Of a DNA stretch of 64,000 bases, positions 36,914 to 49,720 are shown piece by piece; position 1 is the stretch's first letter; every line of letters begins with the position of its first letter. The notes under the pieces are model-generated. The model saw only the letters and a program-made list of their open reading frames with translations. It did no database searches and had not been told where the DNA came from. The position numbers were made by a program, and so were the translations under genes. Source of the DNA: Nissolia schottii (Eukaryota; Streptophyta; Magnoliopsida; Fabales; Fabaceae); NCBI GenBank assembly GCA_003254905.1, contig QANU01054243.1:62001-126000 (forward strand). The letters are read 5' to 3'.

Positions 36914-39900
36914 ATGGACATTGGGGAAATTGTGGATTTACTTAGTGATGATGAAGGTGGAAATGTTGGTCCCAAGGCTGATCAGCTGGCCTCTGTTGGT
37001 CATCGACGAAATTCTGAAGAAAACATAAGCTCTAGTGGTCTATATCCATATCATAGTTATTCTGGTGTATTGGATCAGGGCTTGTTGCCCATTGATGACT
37101 GCCTTTCTAATCCATCACCAATTTGTGCAGCATCACTTTGCAGGATGTTTTGGAAAGCTGGAAACAGTGATAATGGGCTTGGTTCTAAAGTCACAGTCCC
37201 AAGTAATCAAATATAATTTCTCTAAAATTAATGCAATATAGTTTACTCATTGGTTCCATGGTTTTAACTCTTAACACACCCAATATCCTGTCAACCGATG
37301 TTATTTAAATACAATGCTAATTGTTACCCACTGTTTTTCTCCCACTTGAATTATAGTTTTCTGACCTTACATGCTACGTGCATTATCTCTACACTTTTTT
37401 CGTCTTGAATTGCAGATGGAGAAAACTATCTACATGTCCACCCTTTGTTCCTTCACTCAAATGCAACTTCACATAAATGGGCATTTGGTGGTATGTTCTG
37501 AGGATCTGTATAAACTTTCCCTTTTTAATGATTCTTTTAATGACCCGCCTTCGGTATTCTTTTCATGAATTGGTATTTTCCTTTGTTTTCCATCTGCAGC
37601 CTTAGCTGAGCTTTTGGATAATGCAGTTGATGAGGTAATTTTTCCTGATGCTTGAACTATGAAACTACTTGAATTTTAATATGGTTTATAGGCTACATTA
37701 TTTTCTTTACCCTTTTATGGCTAACTAAGCTATTGGTTGTCTAATAGTTTGTTTTCTATTCATTTTTGTTATTTCCCTGCCCAAGAAATAGTGTTTATTT
37801 TTGGTCTTGATTTGCATTACCTCTTTGAAAGATTGAAATATATGAACAAAATGGAATTGTAAGAATCTTTTCATTGGAGGAAAGTATAAGCATAATTTCA
37901 TAACATCATACGCAACCCTTTTGCAGCCATCTCTATTGTCACTTTGTCATTGTTAGAGATATAAAAATAGTCACTTATGTGTCTTCACATAAGAACTTAA
38001 GCTTTTGGATAATTAGTTCATGACATAGTAATGGAGCCTCTATAATCAAATGGTTTTGCGTTTGGCCATTTTTGTTCCCATTCTTCTAAATAAAAGGTTG
38101 AATCTATGCAAATGGTGTAGATCAGGCTTAGCATTATCTATGCTTTGAGCCCCAATGGATTCTTGTGTGAAGAGACATGTTAGAGATATAGTAGAAGTCA
38201 ATATATGCCTTCAATGCAAACAGCTTCAGCATGTGAAGTAGATGCGTTCTTGATACTCATGCTACGGAATAAGTATGATATCTTCATTTTTGAACTAGAC
38301 TTTGATGCCCGGTTGTTAGCAACCCACAAAGGTTCATTAAGGTATATTCTAGGAAGAGGGGTAGAGGAACAAATGTGCAGCATCACCAGGAGGGTCAGAT
38401 TGAGGAAAACTAGGGAATGGGACTTGAAAGGGGCCCACTGGTGCATAACAAACTGGTGAGCTCTCCCACTGCGAGTGGTGTGATGATCCTGAGAGATTTG
38501 AGGTCAGGGAATATTTTTATGGGGGTGGAAAGAGAATGATGTAGGGAAAACTTGGGAAACTGGTTGTGGGAGAGACTGAGCCTCTAAAATGCTCATTCAC
38601 TATTTTCTCATTTCTGCTTGCTTTGTTTTCTTTTTCCTCCTCAGCTGTTTCCACACCGAATTTGTTTCACAGGTTCATGTATTTCCAATTTTTTATTTTC
38701 AAATTGTTACTGCATAGATTAATCATTAGTGTAACATTTTAATGTTTACTGCCTCTACTTTTTCGTGTTTTTGCCATACTTTAAGCTATCATTTCATATT
38801 GTGCATTTCATTTTCTTATTTTTTATTTCCATTGTTGACTTTTGTTTCAAATGGTAGAGCCAAAATGGGGCTACTTATGTTATTGTAGATAAAACTTATA
38901 ACCCAAAGGATGGAAGTCCAGCATTGTTGATTCAAGGTATATTGCTTGTTACTGATCAATTATATGAAGCTGATAGTTATTTGTTGTTTTAAATTCCTAC
39001 TCTCACATCTAGTGTATACACTGAATATGGTGATTTGATAATGTTATATTCTAATTTTTATTTTTTGTGGACACTTTGCAATCAGATGATGGTGGTGGAA
39101 TGGATCCAGAAGCTTTACGTCGCTGCATGAGTTTTGGGTTTTCAGACAAGAATTCAAAATTTGCAATTGGACAGTGTATGGACCACTGTATCCTTTGATT
39201 CCTTTCTGCAATGATTCTGGTATTGTCTTTTATATTTATATTTTAATTTTCAATTTGGCCTTACAGATGGAAATGGCTTCAAGACTGGTAGTATGAGACT
39301 GGGTGCAGATGCCATTGTCTTTAGCTGCCACTTGAACAATAGGTATGGGTCCAAAAGTGAAAAAAGTTTCCATGACTTTACTCTAATCTGTTTGGACACT
39401 ATGCTTCTTGCTGTTTTGACATAATGCAGCCTTTTTTTAGTGTGTATATATATTGAAATTCGGAGGAGAAGTTGAAAATGGTTACTCCAATTTTTTTAAT
39501 ACCTCAGAAAAACGCAAAGAAATATAACAGTGATATAATATTCCTTACTGTTAGGAATTTGAACATTCTGTTGTTATAGACCAAGAGTGATAGGAATAGA
39601 TATTAGAATAATTATGACATTATAAGGGATTATATAAGTGTGATGTTGTGTCACGATAAGGAGAAATATTTAAAAGAATATTCCTCATAGCAAATTAGGG
39701 TATTATAAGTGTCCTCTAGAAGGTTCTAGACTAGCTTAGTATTTACTATAAATGTACCGTTTCACATGATGCAATCAACCAATGAAGAAGAATGAATATT
39801 TTCAATTATGTTGTTTATCATTTTAGTAGTTCTTAGCCCAGTTTTATGCATCTTTTAGTAGTGTAGCCCTAATTTTTCCTATCAAAGAGCCTAGATGGCG

Positions 39901-42900
39901 TCCTTTAGACCTCTATTGTGTTTGATATCATGTTTTTTGGATGTTGGCTAAGTATCAGGTTCTACTTGGGTGAAAATGCTCTATAGCCTGTGTAGGGGTC
40001 AGCTTTATAACTGCTTGGTGGTCTTTTCTGTTTTGTAACTAGTTGCTGAAGTTGCCATGATTTTTGTACCTCTTGCTCCCTTGTTTGTATGGCTGTCAAA
40101 CGGGCCGGGCCGGGCCGGGCCGTTTATGGCCCGCGGACCTAAACGGGCCAGGCAAAAAATATGCCTATTTTTAGGGTCCGGCTTGTTTATGGTCGGTCCG
40201 CGGGCCTAAATGGGCCGGCCCGCCAACCTGTTTATTTTTTTTTTATAAAATTAAAAAATTCAAAAAAAATAAAAAATAAAAAAATTCAAAAAAAATTATT
40301 TAAAAAATTTTTAAAAAATTTCACGGGCTTATGGGTCGGTTCGCGGGCCTAACGAGCCGGGCTTAAACGGGCCGGTCCAATTTTTTTCAAATTTTCGCGG
40401 GCCTATTTTTTGCATGTAAAGTCCGTCCATTTAACCGGGTAAACGGGCCTTACTCATTTTGACAGCCCTACTTGTTTGGAAGGTTTGAGCCTATTATATT
40501 CAGTATTGCAAAAAAAAGCCTAAAATCCAATGCATTTGTGTATGTTTATCATTATGACCGAGTTGGTTCAGTTGAAAGAAGTAATGAGATATGCAAATTA
40601 AGACTTGATACTTGTTTGTGAATTGCTTAAGGAGTGATGATATCTGTTACTATTTCCAGCAGGTTCTTTCTTTCCGTCTCTTGCTATAGTTTTCTTCACT
40701 TACTCAAGTGAAAGTAAGGCAAGGAGGCTTCACAACAATATGTGAAGTTCTGGGAAAAGTAATTTAAAATACATTTACTTTGTTTTTTTCTTACTGGTTT
40801 TATGTTGATCAGCATATTGACTCGAAGCATTGGACTTCTGTCCTATACATACTTGACACGAAAACAGCTTGACAGAATTATAGTACCCATGGTGAGTGGA
40901 ATTGATTCAATCATTAAAATACTAATTCTTTTTGCAATGCTGATTTTTATGTTTTATTTATTTATTTTATTTCAAATAAGTGAAATGATAACTGAATAAT
41001 CGCAGGTCTAGAGTATCTGTGTAGAAAACTAAAAATTATTATGTCATAAACATGATTTATAACAGAACAATATGACATTGTCTGATCCATGTAGCTGATC
41101 CCACTAAGTGGGACAAGACTTAGTAGTAGTGTTGTTTAATTGACAATTATAACGTTTTTATTTTCGGTTAAAATATATTTTATCTCCCTGAAGTAGCTTT
41201 TTCTTAACGTACCTCAATGTTTTAAATATCACTTAACTCCCTTGAATTTTGGTTTTTAAGTGAAAAAGTTACTTCAGTTAAACCAAGCAGAGGCAAATGC
41301 ACACGGCTTGACCCTTTATTTTTCTTCCTCTATTGATGACCCTTACACTTGTGTGTTTGTTTAGACTTTAGAGTACTTGTAAGTTGACTTTGCATTGTTA
41401 TGGTGGATGCTGCTGGGCCTATTGTAAACCCTTCATGACCTCATCCACGAGGAAGGTATCCTCTAATAGGTTCAATTTATGTGACCAAGTGGAAATGTTA
41501 ATTTCAGGTGAGTTATGTGTTCAATGCATCAACAGGATCCGTGAAAACATTAAATGGTCGGGAGCATTTTATCTCTAATTTGACCATGCTGCTGAGCTGG
41601 TCTCCATTTTCATCAGAAGCAGAACTTTTGAGACAAGTAAGTTTCTAAATTTTTCATTTCATCCATGACAATTGATTGCCTCTTTCAGTGCTTACTGAAT
41701 GATTGTCAAACTTTTGTCTATTATTTCTACTTCATTGTTCCAGACAACATAGCCTTATTTATCTCTTGAACATGAAATTTGCCTTGACTGCTTGTCTTAT
41801 TTTTCCTTTTCTTTTTTATTTTTATTTGTTTTTCCCAATTGTCATTGGTGTCTTGCTGTCTATGGCTTGTGCTATTTTATTGCTGCTGCTGAGTATTTAG
41901 AGCGGAAAACAGGAAAGCCAGAGGCTCATTTTATGAGAGGGAGCTTATTGTTTAGCATTGCTGTGGTGGTTAGCAGACTGTGTCACTGCATTTCTTTATA
42001 GAGAGTGGAGTGTTTTATTGCAGTAATCATTGTTTTCTTGGGCTGATTAAGATAGAAATTGGTGTATTAGGGAACGGCAAAAGGGTTGCATTGCAAACAC
42101 TAGAATGTGATTTTGCTTGGGTGCTGTGGACATATGAACTTTGGATTTGGGGTTTGGCGATGTTAAGTTTCATGGTGAGTAGAGGAAATAATAAAATAGG
42201 ATAGAGAGCGAGAAAAGTAATTGTATTACTGAATAGATGTGTGTCTCATTACTAAGAGATGTGCCTATTTATAGGCTAGAAATAGAATCAATGCATAATA
42301 GAAAGGAAATCAATCAAAAATAAACTAAATCAATTAAGATCAATCTAAGATATAAATATATTTATTTTATTCTTTACCGGTGGAAAAAGGAAGGAAGAAC
42401 CATGTTTAATTATTATGGGGTAAAATTGTAATGATATTTTCCAAAGTCGGCTATGGGAAGTTGATAAAAATCAAAGGGAGTGGACAGAAGAAGAGAAGAA
42501 GAAAGAAACCTAGGTCACACCTAAGCTTTCATGCATCACGTAACCCAGAAAGGCAATTTGCTGCCACAATTCATAAACCACAGCATCTATTAGATATAGC
42601 AAGCATTACAAACCTCCTCTAACAAGAAATAGAACTGAATTCTTAGTCCTACAAGGATTGAGACTCAACTACTACTAGACTCTTGAGGGTTTGTTCAAGA
42701 GGTATAGGAAAAGGGAATAGAAGACGTCAAAGGGGATTCAAGGTGGGTATCATGACTCTTAAATAAGTGAAATGATATTTCAACACTTCAATAGGGATAA
42801 GATAAGCTATTGTAATCTTATTAAAAGTTCCCAATTTGGAGGTAACTATGAAATGAGGGTAATTGAGGGTTTTTAGGGGTTGAAAAATTCTCAAATTTCT

Positions 42901-45900
42901 TTCCATCCTAAACAGTAAAGGAGTAAAACCTCAAATTAGTATTTGAAAGATTGTAACTTCACACTAGTTTAAGTGTTAGCCTCGATGAAGAATACATTAA
43001 CTGGTGTCTGATATCAATTTGATTCGTAAAAGATTAATTTCCTTTTTTTCTGAGGACTAAATTGATGATCTGATTCTTTCGATGATCAATTTGAGGTCTA
43101 TTTCAACAAATAGTGTCACTTCATATAACATGACATATCACATAACGTGGCACATGGGACACTAGTTAGTGGATTCTTGTTGGAGGTTAGCGTTTGAAGA
43201 AACATGAAATGAATATTATCTTTTCAAGGACCATGTTACAAATCTTTTGAGAACTTGTCTTGCAACTCTTTCAAGAACCAATTTGAGGTTTTATTCAGAA
43301 GTAAAACTCGTGACATGAGCAATACCTTCCCTTCCCCTTTAAAATCAATCTTGTCAACACACCCTAACTCCCTAAGGGAAACAGTCATTACAATAAAAAG
43401 TCATTAACACCCAACATCCAGTTACAACTCTAGATGACCATTAGAAGATCGAAGCTATGAAACTAAATAAAGTAACAACTAACTAACGACAAGTTTTTGG
43501 GAGGGATGGTTCTTGACTAGTGTCAAAGTCTCTGTGAACAAGTGGTCTAGAATTTAATTCTTGTTGTCTCCACTCTTCTAAATAAAATAGAGCAAAATAC
43601 ACTCCCTTCCCCCAAGAGATGCCCAAATTACACTCTCCTCCCCTCTATTTTGAAAACATACCCTCCCCTTAAGAATAAAAGTAAGTTACAATTTAATCTT
43701 TTTCCATATTTTTTGACCAAAATACCCTTTACAAATAATTTTACACATTAAAGTATTTTAACCGTGTAGAGATATATTTGATGAGTGGAGTGGAAACAAA
43801 GAGAGCCTAAGCTCTGGGTAATAGAAGCGTACAAGGATTCAAGGTGGGTACCGTGACTTTGATACCATGTCAAGCATCGCGGGTGAATGGGGATTGGGAC
43901 ACACTAGGCAAGAGAGAATTGTATTATGTATTATATTTGTGAATATGCTCACAAAGTACAAAAATGATATGCCTATTTATAGGCTGAAAATAAGATAAGG
44001 ATAAAATTAATAAATTAGATAGGTATCTTAATAGATTAGATAGATAAATATCCTAACAGATAAACCTAAATCAATTTAAGATAAGATAAGATATAATAAT
44101 ATATTGATTTATTGTCAACAAGGGGTATATTGGTTAAAAAAAATGTGAATAAGGATGAAAGTGTAGCTTGCTTCCATTTGTTAGGGGAGGGGAGTGTAGG
44201 TTTTAAAAATGGAGGGGTGGGAAGTGTAATTTAAGTATCTCTTAGGGGGATTGTATTTTACTCAATAAAATAAGTTGAATTTCGGCAAAGGTAGGTGGAG
44301 CTGTGCATTTTCGACGAGCTCAATAGGCTATTGCCTGAGGAGGCGTGTTAATGTTTAAAAACAATACAATTGCCTCTGCCCGACAACTTATGCTTTTGGA
44401 GAGATGGTTACTGATGTGTATTTGAATTGGCTTATTTTAGGTTCATAGCAGAGCAATATTTCTCTGAACTAATCTGTTGCTAAACATGCTTAGTCTTTCT
44501 TGATGGTCGTGTATCCTATCTTAGTCAGGCTAAGCTTTTTGGTTTATACAGTAACCTCTCTGGTGACTGATCGATTCCACATGTTTGAGAATTTTAGGCC
44601 AGGACATATAATCAAGCTACTAATTCTTGCATTGGGTTTCGTCTGCTTTGTAACTAACCTTGTATTATTATCATTCTATTGAGAGATCATAGCGATTCTG
44701 TACTAGTCAAATATGGGGCTAGTTAAAGAATATGAAACATGACAAAGTAACCTTTTAAGTTACGACTTATTAATATAATATATTAAATTGTTCTATTTTA
44801 TCCACGTTAATAGATTTATGGCATATACCTTCAAAGATTCTGATTCCTTTTTAATTTTTACATCCTGGCAGTTCGATGACATTGGAAGTCATGGTACTAA
44901 AATTATTATCTACAATTTATGGTTCAATGATGATGGCAGTTTGGAACTAGATTTTGACATGGATCCCGAGGTTGTACTCTTTTTTACTGTTTTTCCTTTT
45001 TTGTTTTTTTTTGCTTTGCCATCTGTTACAAGATCATGCTTTAATTGCTTGTATGGTACTTCTGTTGATATTATGGATGCAGGATATTTGTATTGCTGGG
45101 GATATCAATAGAAAGAAGGTTGATACACCGCTTACCTGGAAGACAATAAATGAGCAACACATTGCTAACCGGTTTCGATATTCTTTACGTGTATGCTTGA
45201 TTTAGAAAATTATGCCTTAGTGGCTCTGCATTAAGGATTGATTATTCTTGAGTCTTAACATTCTCATGTTCTTCAGGATTACTTGTCCATATTGTACTTG
45301 CGATTACCGGAATGTTTTAGTATTATATTACGGAGGCAAGTTGTGAAGCTACATAACATTGCAGATGATCTTAAATATCCTGAATTTATCTTGTATAAAC
45401 CACATAGCGGTGGTTCGAATGAGGTACTTGTCTAACTTTTAAAAGGGATTTTTCTTTTCTTTATTTATATGCATGGAAAATTATATTGGACTATGTTATG
45501 GATATAAAAGTATTTATGATTCTTCACCCAACAACTTTAGTTTTTAGGAGTTGTTCTTGCAAGCTAAATATGCATGCATGATTCTGTGCTGATGTTGATT
45601 ATTAGTGTTTCAAATCTTAAGGTCAAGGAGTTGCTTTTGAGGATCTTCAACTAGCAATAATTTTAGTTTTTCCCCCTTTTGGATTAACCTTGCAGGCAAC
45701 GGTTGTGACAACAATTGGATTTCTTAAGGAAGCTCCTGAAATCAACATCCATGGCTTCAATATATATCACAAAAATCGGCTGATACTGGTAATTATCACT
45801 ATGGATAACTGATTAATTGATGATGTGGGAAATTCAGTTAAACTTTGAGCAGAAGCATTAAAACCTTAGGGTCCATTTGGATAACACAACTTATGACTTA

Positions 45901-48900
45901 CTTTTTAGCAGTCAAAAGTCATATTTTCAGTTTTTGTTTTGTTTGGCTATATAGTTTATTACTTCTTGTCTTTGGTGCTTTTTGATAAGTTAAAAAATCT
46001 AACTTTTCAAAAAGCATTTTTTAAAATACGCAACAAATATTTTTTTATTACATATTCAAATACAAAATAACTTATTCATAAGTTACTTTTCAAAAGTTCC
46101 TTTTACATAATGACTTAAGTAAGCTATTTACCCACACTGGCCCTTAATCTAATTTGAAATTTTGGGTTCTGATAGAGTAAAATGATATTATTTGATCCAT
46201 ATAGCTGATCCTACTTAGTAGAGTAAGGCTTGGTGTTGGTGGTGGTTGTTGAAGGGTTGCAAAGAAAAAGAGGATAAGATATCCACCATAAGCCAATGAT
46301 CAACACAAAGAAGAAAAGAAACTCAAAATTTTGTCAAGGCTGCTGTATAAATACCATGTGTTTCCAAGAAAGAAAGACCATGACCACAACCTTATTTGAA
46401 AACCAAACAACAGTACATATTCCAATGAAATTGACATCCTTATTCATGTGAAAAGCTTTAGAATTAATCAGAAAAAGTCGTTCCAAAATATGAGGGTTCA
46501 TATAGTGCATCGGTAACTTGGCAATGGAGCTGTAAATTAAGCCAGAAAGTTTGGCATTGTGAATTTAGTTTGACAAACAACTTTCTTTTCTCCTTGTATA
46601 CATTGGCGTGATACATCTATTGACATGAACGATTTGGTACAGACATGTGGTAGATTTTTCCAAAGCAATTGTATTATATTCGGTAAATAAAAAGGGTGTT
46701 TTTTTTCTTTTAAATTTATTTTATGAATCTTGGAAAATTGGCAACCTTGCTATCAAAATATATATTACTTGTTTGTCAAAGGTAGTTTACCATGTGCGTG
46801 TCCTTTTTCCTATTTATTTTTTTCCCTTATGCATGCTCACTTAAATATAAATTCTTGATTTTTCTTTTTGCAGCCGTTTTGGCGGGTACTGACCTATGCA
46901 AATAGTAGAGGTAGAGGAGTTGTTGGTAAGCAGCAACCACATATTAAATATTGCTCTATTTGATGCTACAGATATAATCAACTTGAAGAGGATAGGTACC
47001 TGACTCTGTTTACTCGTGTCAGGTGTCCTGCAAGCAGATTTTATTGAGCCGACTCATAATAAGCAAGATTTTGAGAGGACTTCCCTGTTTCAAAAGCTCG
47101 AAGTTCGCTTGAAGGAAATGACTTGGGAATACTGGTATACTGTTTGTGCCTTTGTGCTAGCATTTTTTGTTGATTGAAGGAATATTTAGGGCTTATTTGG
47201 TTTCTATTTTCTTTTCTCATTTTTATTTCTGTTTTTCAATCTATTTTCTATTTTCACAGGACTTTGTAAAAGTAGTGAAAACAAGAAATGAAAATAGGAA
47301 GCGGGATTTTCTTGTTTTTGCTATTTCCTTTACAAAATTTTAAAATAGTCAAAACAGATTGAAAATAGGAAATAAAAACAGAAACCAAACATTCCCTCCC
47401 TTATTCTTGGTTGTTTACTATCTTCTCTACTTCTGCTCGTGCGAGAGAATGCAGTATGTTAAAGTTAAAGTGGATAGTCCGGTGGAGCTTGAATTTTCCT
47501 TTTTCGTTGCTGGAGCTACACTCGCAATTTATGCTCCGCGGTGGGTAGGGGTTGCCGAATTTAGGGTTTCTAGGCATTATGTCTGACATGCTTGGATTGT
47601 TATCAAATTTTGCAGGGATTGTCACTGTCATCTAATTGGGTATCAGCCTCAGTCTCGAGCTAGGCCCATTAATACATCATTGCAGAAACCACCTGGCATA
47701 GAAAAACCTGTTACATTGGACAAAAGTGCCTACACACAAAGCAGATCTGATCAAGGTAACTGCTTATGTGATGAACAAGAACTTTTACCGCTTGCTTAAC
47801 CAGTTTTATCAAACTAATGGTTCCTCATTGTTGTTCAGCGTCTCTTACTAAGAGGATGACAAATGGCTCCATGGACATTCATGTGATGAAAAGGCAAGCA
47901 CGGGAAGAGAACGTAACAAGAGTTGGTTGCAATAATCAGAATATACAGGTCTGTGTTAGGTTGGCATTTTAAAAGTTTTGTTGAAACAAACCTTGGTTTG
48001 TTCGTGTTCATGCATGTTATCTTGGGGAATATTTTCCTCCAAATGTGTTCTAAATTATTCTTCCCGATTGAACTCAAAACAACACTCTTTGTTCTCTTGT
48101 CATTTATTTTCTTCTGCCTATTAGCTTGTCAATTTGTGTCTTGATTTGTTAAATGTTTTTGCCATTACTTGGCATTGGGGAAATTACTAATTCTTTTATT
48201 GCTTGAAGCAGTATTCTAAAGTAACTACCCCGTTATTTTTTCATTTGATTTGCTCGATTGCCTTAAACCTTTGTACTCTGCCATCGTAAATCATTGACAC
48301 TTATTTTAATGCAACTTCACCCTTGCTTTTTATGCAGACCGGTGCATCTCATACAGACCAGGTGGTAGACCAAAGGACTATAGACTTGCTGCGAGTGAAT
48401 AAGGAATTCCAAGCAGAGTAAGATTTTTAATTAAATAGTCACTGGCAAGGATATTTGATTTCTTGAATTGTCATACAATTACTTGGAATGGCTTAAATCT
48501 AGGTCAACGGTTGCCGCTGAATCCTAGCTACATGCTATGTTTATAATTATCCTGACCTAATTTGGAATTTGGCAACAACCATTGCACTTGCCTTCACTTT
48601 TGAAATATCACATGGCAGCTCTTAGCTCTTAGCTCTATGAAGGTAAGATCTTATTTTTCCTCTTTATATCCCTGCAGACTATTGAAGCTTGAAAAGGCAG
48701 AGGAAGAACTTAATCTTAAGGTAATTCTTGCTTGGATGGTGCATTTAGGAAAATACACTTTTTGTTTTCCTCTCTCACTCACACACACACATCTTAGATT
48801 TAGATACTTTCATGAATTTTTACATGATCGTGACATGCAAGACAAATACAAGATCATATGCAGGGACTCCCAAGTTTCTGCACAGGGCCCCACAAAGCTA

Positions 48901-49720
48901 CCGGTTGTCGCATATTTTTTTGTGTCTACCTTTTTACACACGTTCCTTTCATGTGGAAAACTCAAATGAAGGGATTGAAACACTGATTATTTTTCTATCT
49001 CGCGCGCTCCCAGAAGCATCACTAAACAAAAATATAGGAAGAGGAAAATTTTATACATTCATGCAGACAACTCTTACACTGATACTTGCTTGTGCTTCTT
49101 GCTACTTGCTTCTGATTATTCACTTCACATACTCCACAGCCTTATAAAGGCTATACTTAATGCACGTAGAAAAAACTTGCAACATGACTAGATGGCTTCC
49201 TAACATCATAAATGACCATTTAATGAAGCTTGAATAATTGGTCCTAGCTACTTTGAAATTTTCATGCCCTATGACAATAGCTTGGTTTAATGCTCCCAGC
49301 TTTCATGAATTTTTACATGACCCTTGACATGCAAGACAAATACACGATCATGTCTAGGGACTCCCAAGTTTCTGCACAGGGCCCCACAATATTACCCGTA
49401 GTCGTGCGTGTGTGTGTGTGTATATATATATATTGTGGCTACCTTCTTACACACGATCCTTTCATTTGGAAAACTCACATGAGAGGATTGAAATCTGCAT
49501 TAAGTTTGTATCCTTAAAGCTAGATGCATTTGCAGGATACGGTTGAAATTTGTTAAATTTAGAACCTCTGCGTATGATGAAAATCTGTTGTCCGGCCTTT
49601 GTGACCCATTTAAGAGGAGTGGTTATGATTTTACAGGTGGTACAGCTTAGAAGTTCAGTTCAAGAAGCTCATCTCGAGTATTACAGGCTTTTGGCTGAAG
49701 TGCAGTTTCTAGACATATAG
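36914..49720 (+). CDS. MORC1: MORC-family GHKL ATPase (MORC1/CRT1-like), 19 coding exons, 639 aa
   Basis: Coding exons are 36914-37202, 37416-37490, 37600-37634, 38858-38936, 39086-39175, 39267-39342, 40813-40891, 41508-41636, 44872-44970, 45083-45190, 45277-45423, 45696-45788, 46874-46925, 47023-47134, 47616-47755, 47839-47948, 48338-48417, 48678-48720 and 49637-49720. They total 1,920 nt with every phase consistent. The GHKL ATP site is complete: ELLDNAVDE (E125, N129), DDGGGM (160-165) and YGNGFK (190-195). The S5-like half follows (SIGLLSYTYLTR, HGTKIIIYN, RGRGVVGVLQADFIEP). The end is a coiled coil (VNKEFQAELLKLEKAEEEL ... LEYYRLLAEVQFLDI). Length and order match Arabidopsis MORC1 (CRT1), a nuclear ATPase that dimerises, compacts chromatin, silences transposons and affects disease resistance. 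MORC2 is so similar that the exact orthologue is unsure. A Ser replaces the usual Ile after VDE. Introns are heavily loaded with transposons, yet the reading frame is intact. Confidence 0.95.
39549..39820. mobile_element. LTR-like fragment in MORC intron 6
   Basis: It begins TGTTAGGAATTTGAAC and ends TTGTTTATCA, that is TG...CA, with AGAAGGTTCTAGACTAG and an ACTATAAATG box near the right end as in Copia LTRs. No 5-bp target duplication was found, so it may be a truncated solo LTR. Confidence 0.35.
40088..40470. mobile_element. hAT-type non-autonomous element in MORC intron 6
   Basis: It is flanked by the perfect 8-bp duplication CTTGTTTG (40,080-40,087 and 40,471-40,478). The ends are inverted, TATGGCTGTCAAA on the left and TTTTGACAGCCCTA on the right. 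The interior is packed with GGGCCGGGCC and AAACGGGCC motifs, plus an A/T-rich centre. The 8-bp duplication with short ends marks the hAT superfamily. No transposase is present. Confidence 0.88.
41064..41137 (+). pseudogene. LINE 3' end relic in MORC intron 7
   Basis: The bases translate to LIHVADPTKWDKT, the conserved C-terminus of a plant RTE-type LINE polyprotein. A TAGTAGTGTTGTT tail follows. Only this stub is left. Confidence 0.6.
43590..44263. mobile_element. Third MULE-like element, in MORC intron 8
   Basis: The 9-bp direct repeat AATAAAATA flanks it (43,581-43,589 and 44,264-44,272). The ends read inward as GAGCAAAATACA and GAGTAAAATACA. The inverted repeats extend about 150 bases (blocks AAGAGAT, AAATTACACT, CTCCCCT, ACCAAAATACCC / ACCAATATACCC). 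The inner part is occupied by antisense Copia LTR sequence. No transposase frame is visible. Confidence 0.82.
43857..44120 (-). mobile_element. Antisense Copia LTR with primer-binding site, nested in the MULE
   Basis: On the minus strand the 253-base segment 44,120-43,868 starts TGTTGACA and ends TTGACA. It is followed directly by TGGTATCAAAG, which matches the initiator-methionine tRNA primer site TGGTATCAGAGC at 10 of the first 12 positions. A related LTR-like block with GCCTATTTATAGGCT lies at about 42,170-42,370, and a second ATTCAAGGTGGGTA block lies at 42,740. These are remnants of one or more short elements; no polyprotein is present. Confidence 0.55.
45869..46143. mobile_element. Tourist-like (PIF/Harbinger) MITE in MORC intron 12
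   Basis: It is bounded by TTA on both sides (45,866-45,868; 46,144-46,146). The left end is GGGTCCATTTGGATAA; the right end read inward is GGGCCAGTGTGGGTAA. The GGGCC...TTTGG type of end with a 3-bp TTA duplication is typical of PIF/Harbinger MITEs. The 275-bp interior has no coding capacity. Confidence 0.65.
46174..46250 (+). pseudogene. LINE 3' end relic in MORC intron 12
   Basis: It aligns with the stub at 41,064 (TTTGATCCATATAGCTGATC) and ends in a GTTGGTGGTGGTTGTTG tail. It is the same RTE-type family, more decayed. Confidence 0.55.
47189..47400. mobile_element. Short foldback MITE in MORC intron 14
   Basis: The left arm GGGCTTATTTGGTTTCTATT pairs with the right arm, which reads inward as GGGAATGTTTGGTTTCTGTT. 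The centre has matching TTTTCTATTTTC and GAAAATAGGAA blocks, giving a nearly full hairpin. The family is probably PIF/Harbinger or hAT; no clear target duplication was seen. Confidence 0.5.
48806..49492. repeat. Direct duplication in the last MORC intron
   Basis: Segments 48,806-48,972 and 49,301-49,492 share CATGAATTTTTACATGA, GACATGCAAGACAAATAC, GGGACTCCCAAGTTTCTGCA and CAGGGCCCCACAA, then TCCTTTCAT.TGGAAAACTCA and GGATTGAAA. The second copy has gained a TG/TA microsatellite (49,405-49,433). Neither copy is joined in frame to the flanking exons. Confidence 0.75.

Noticed and set aside
42915..43305. Inverted AAAACCTCAAATT blocks as a fourth MULE
   Set aside because: The arms match only over a short stretch and no 9-bp duplication could be found at either end.
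48812..49147. 111-codon open frame in the last MORC intron as an extra exon
   Set aside because: It overlaps the duplicated block, has no clean splice sites in phase, and is not needed for the family's C-terminus.
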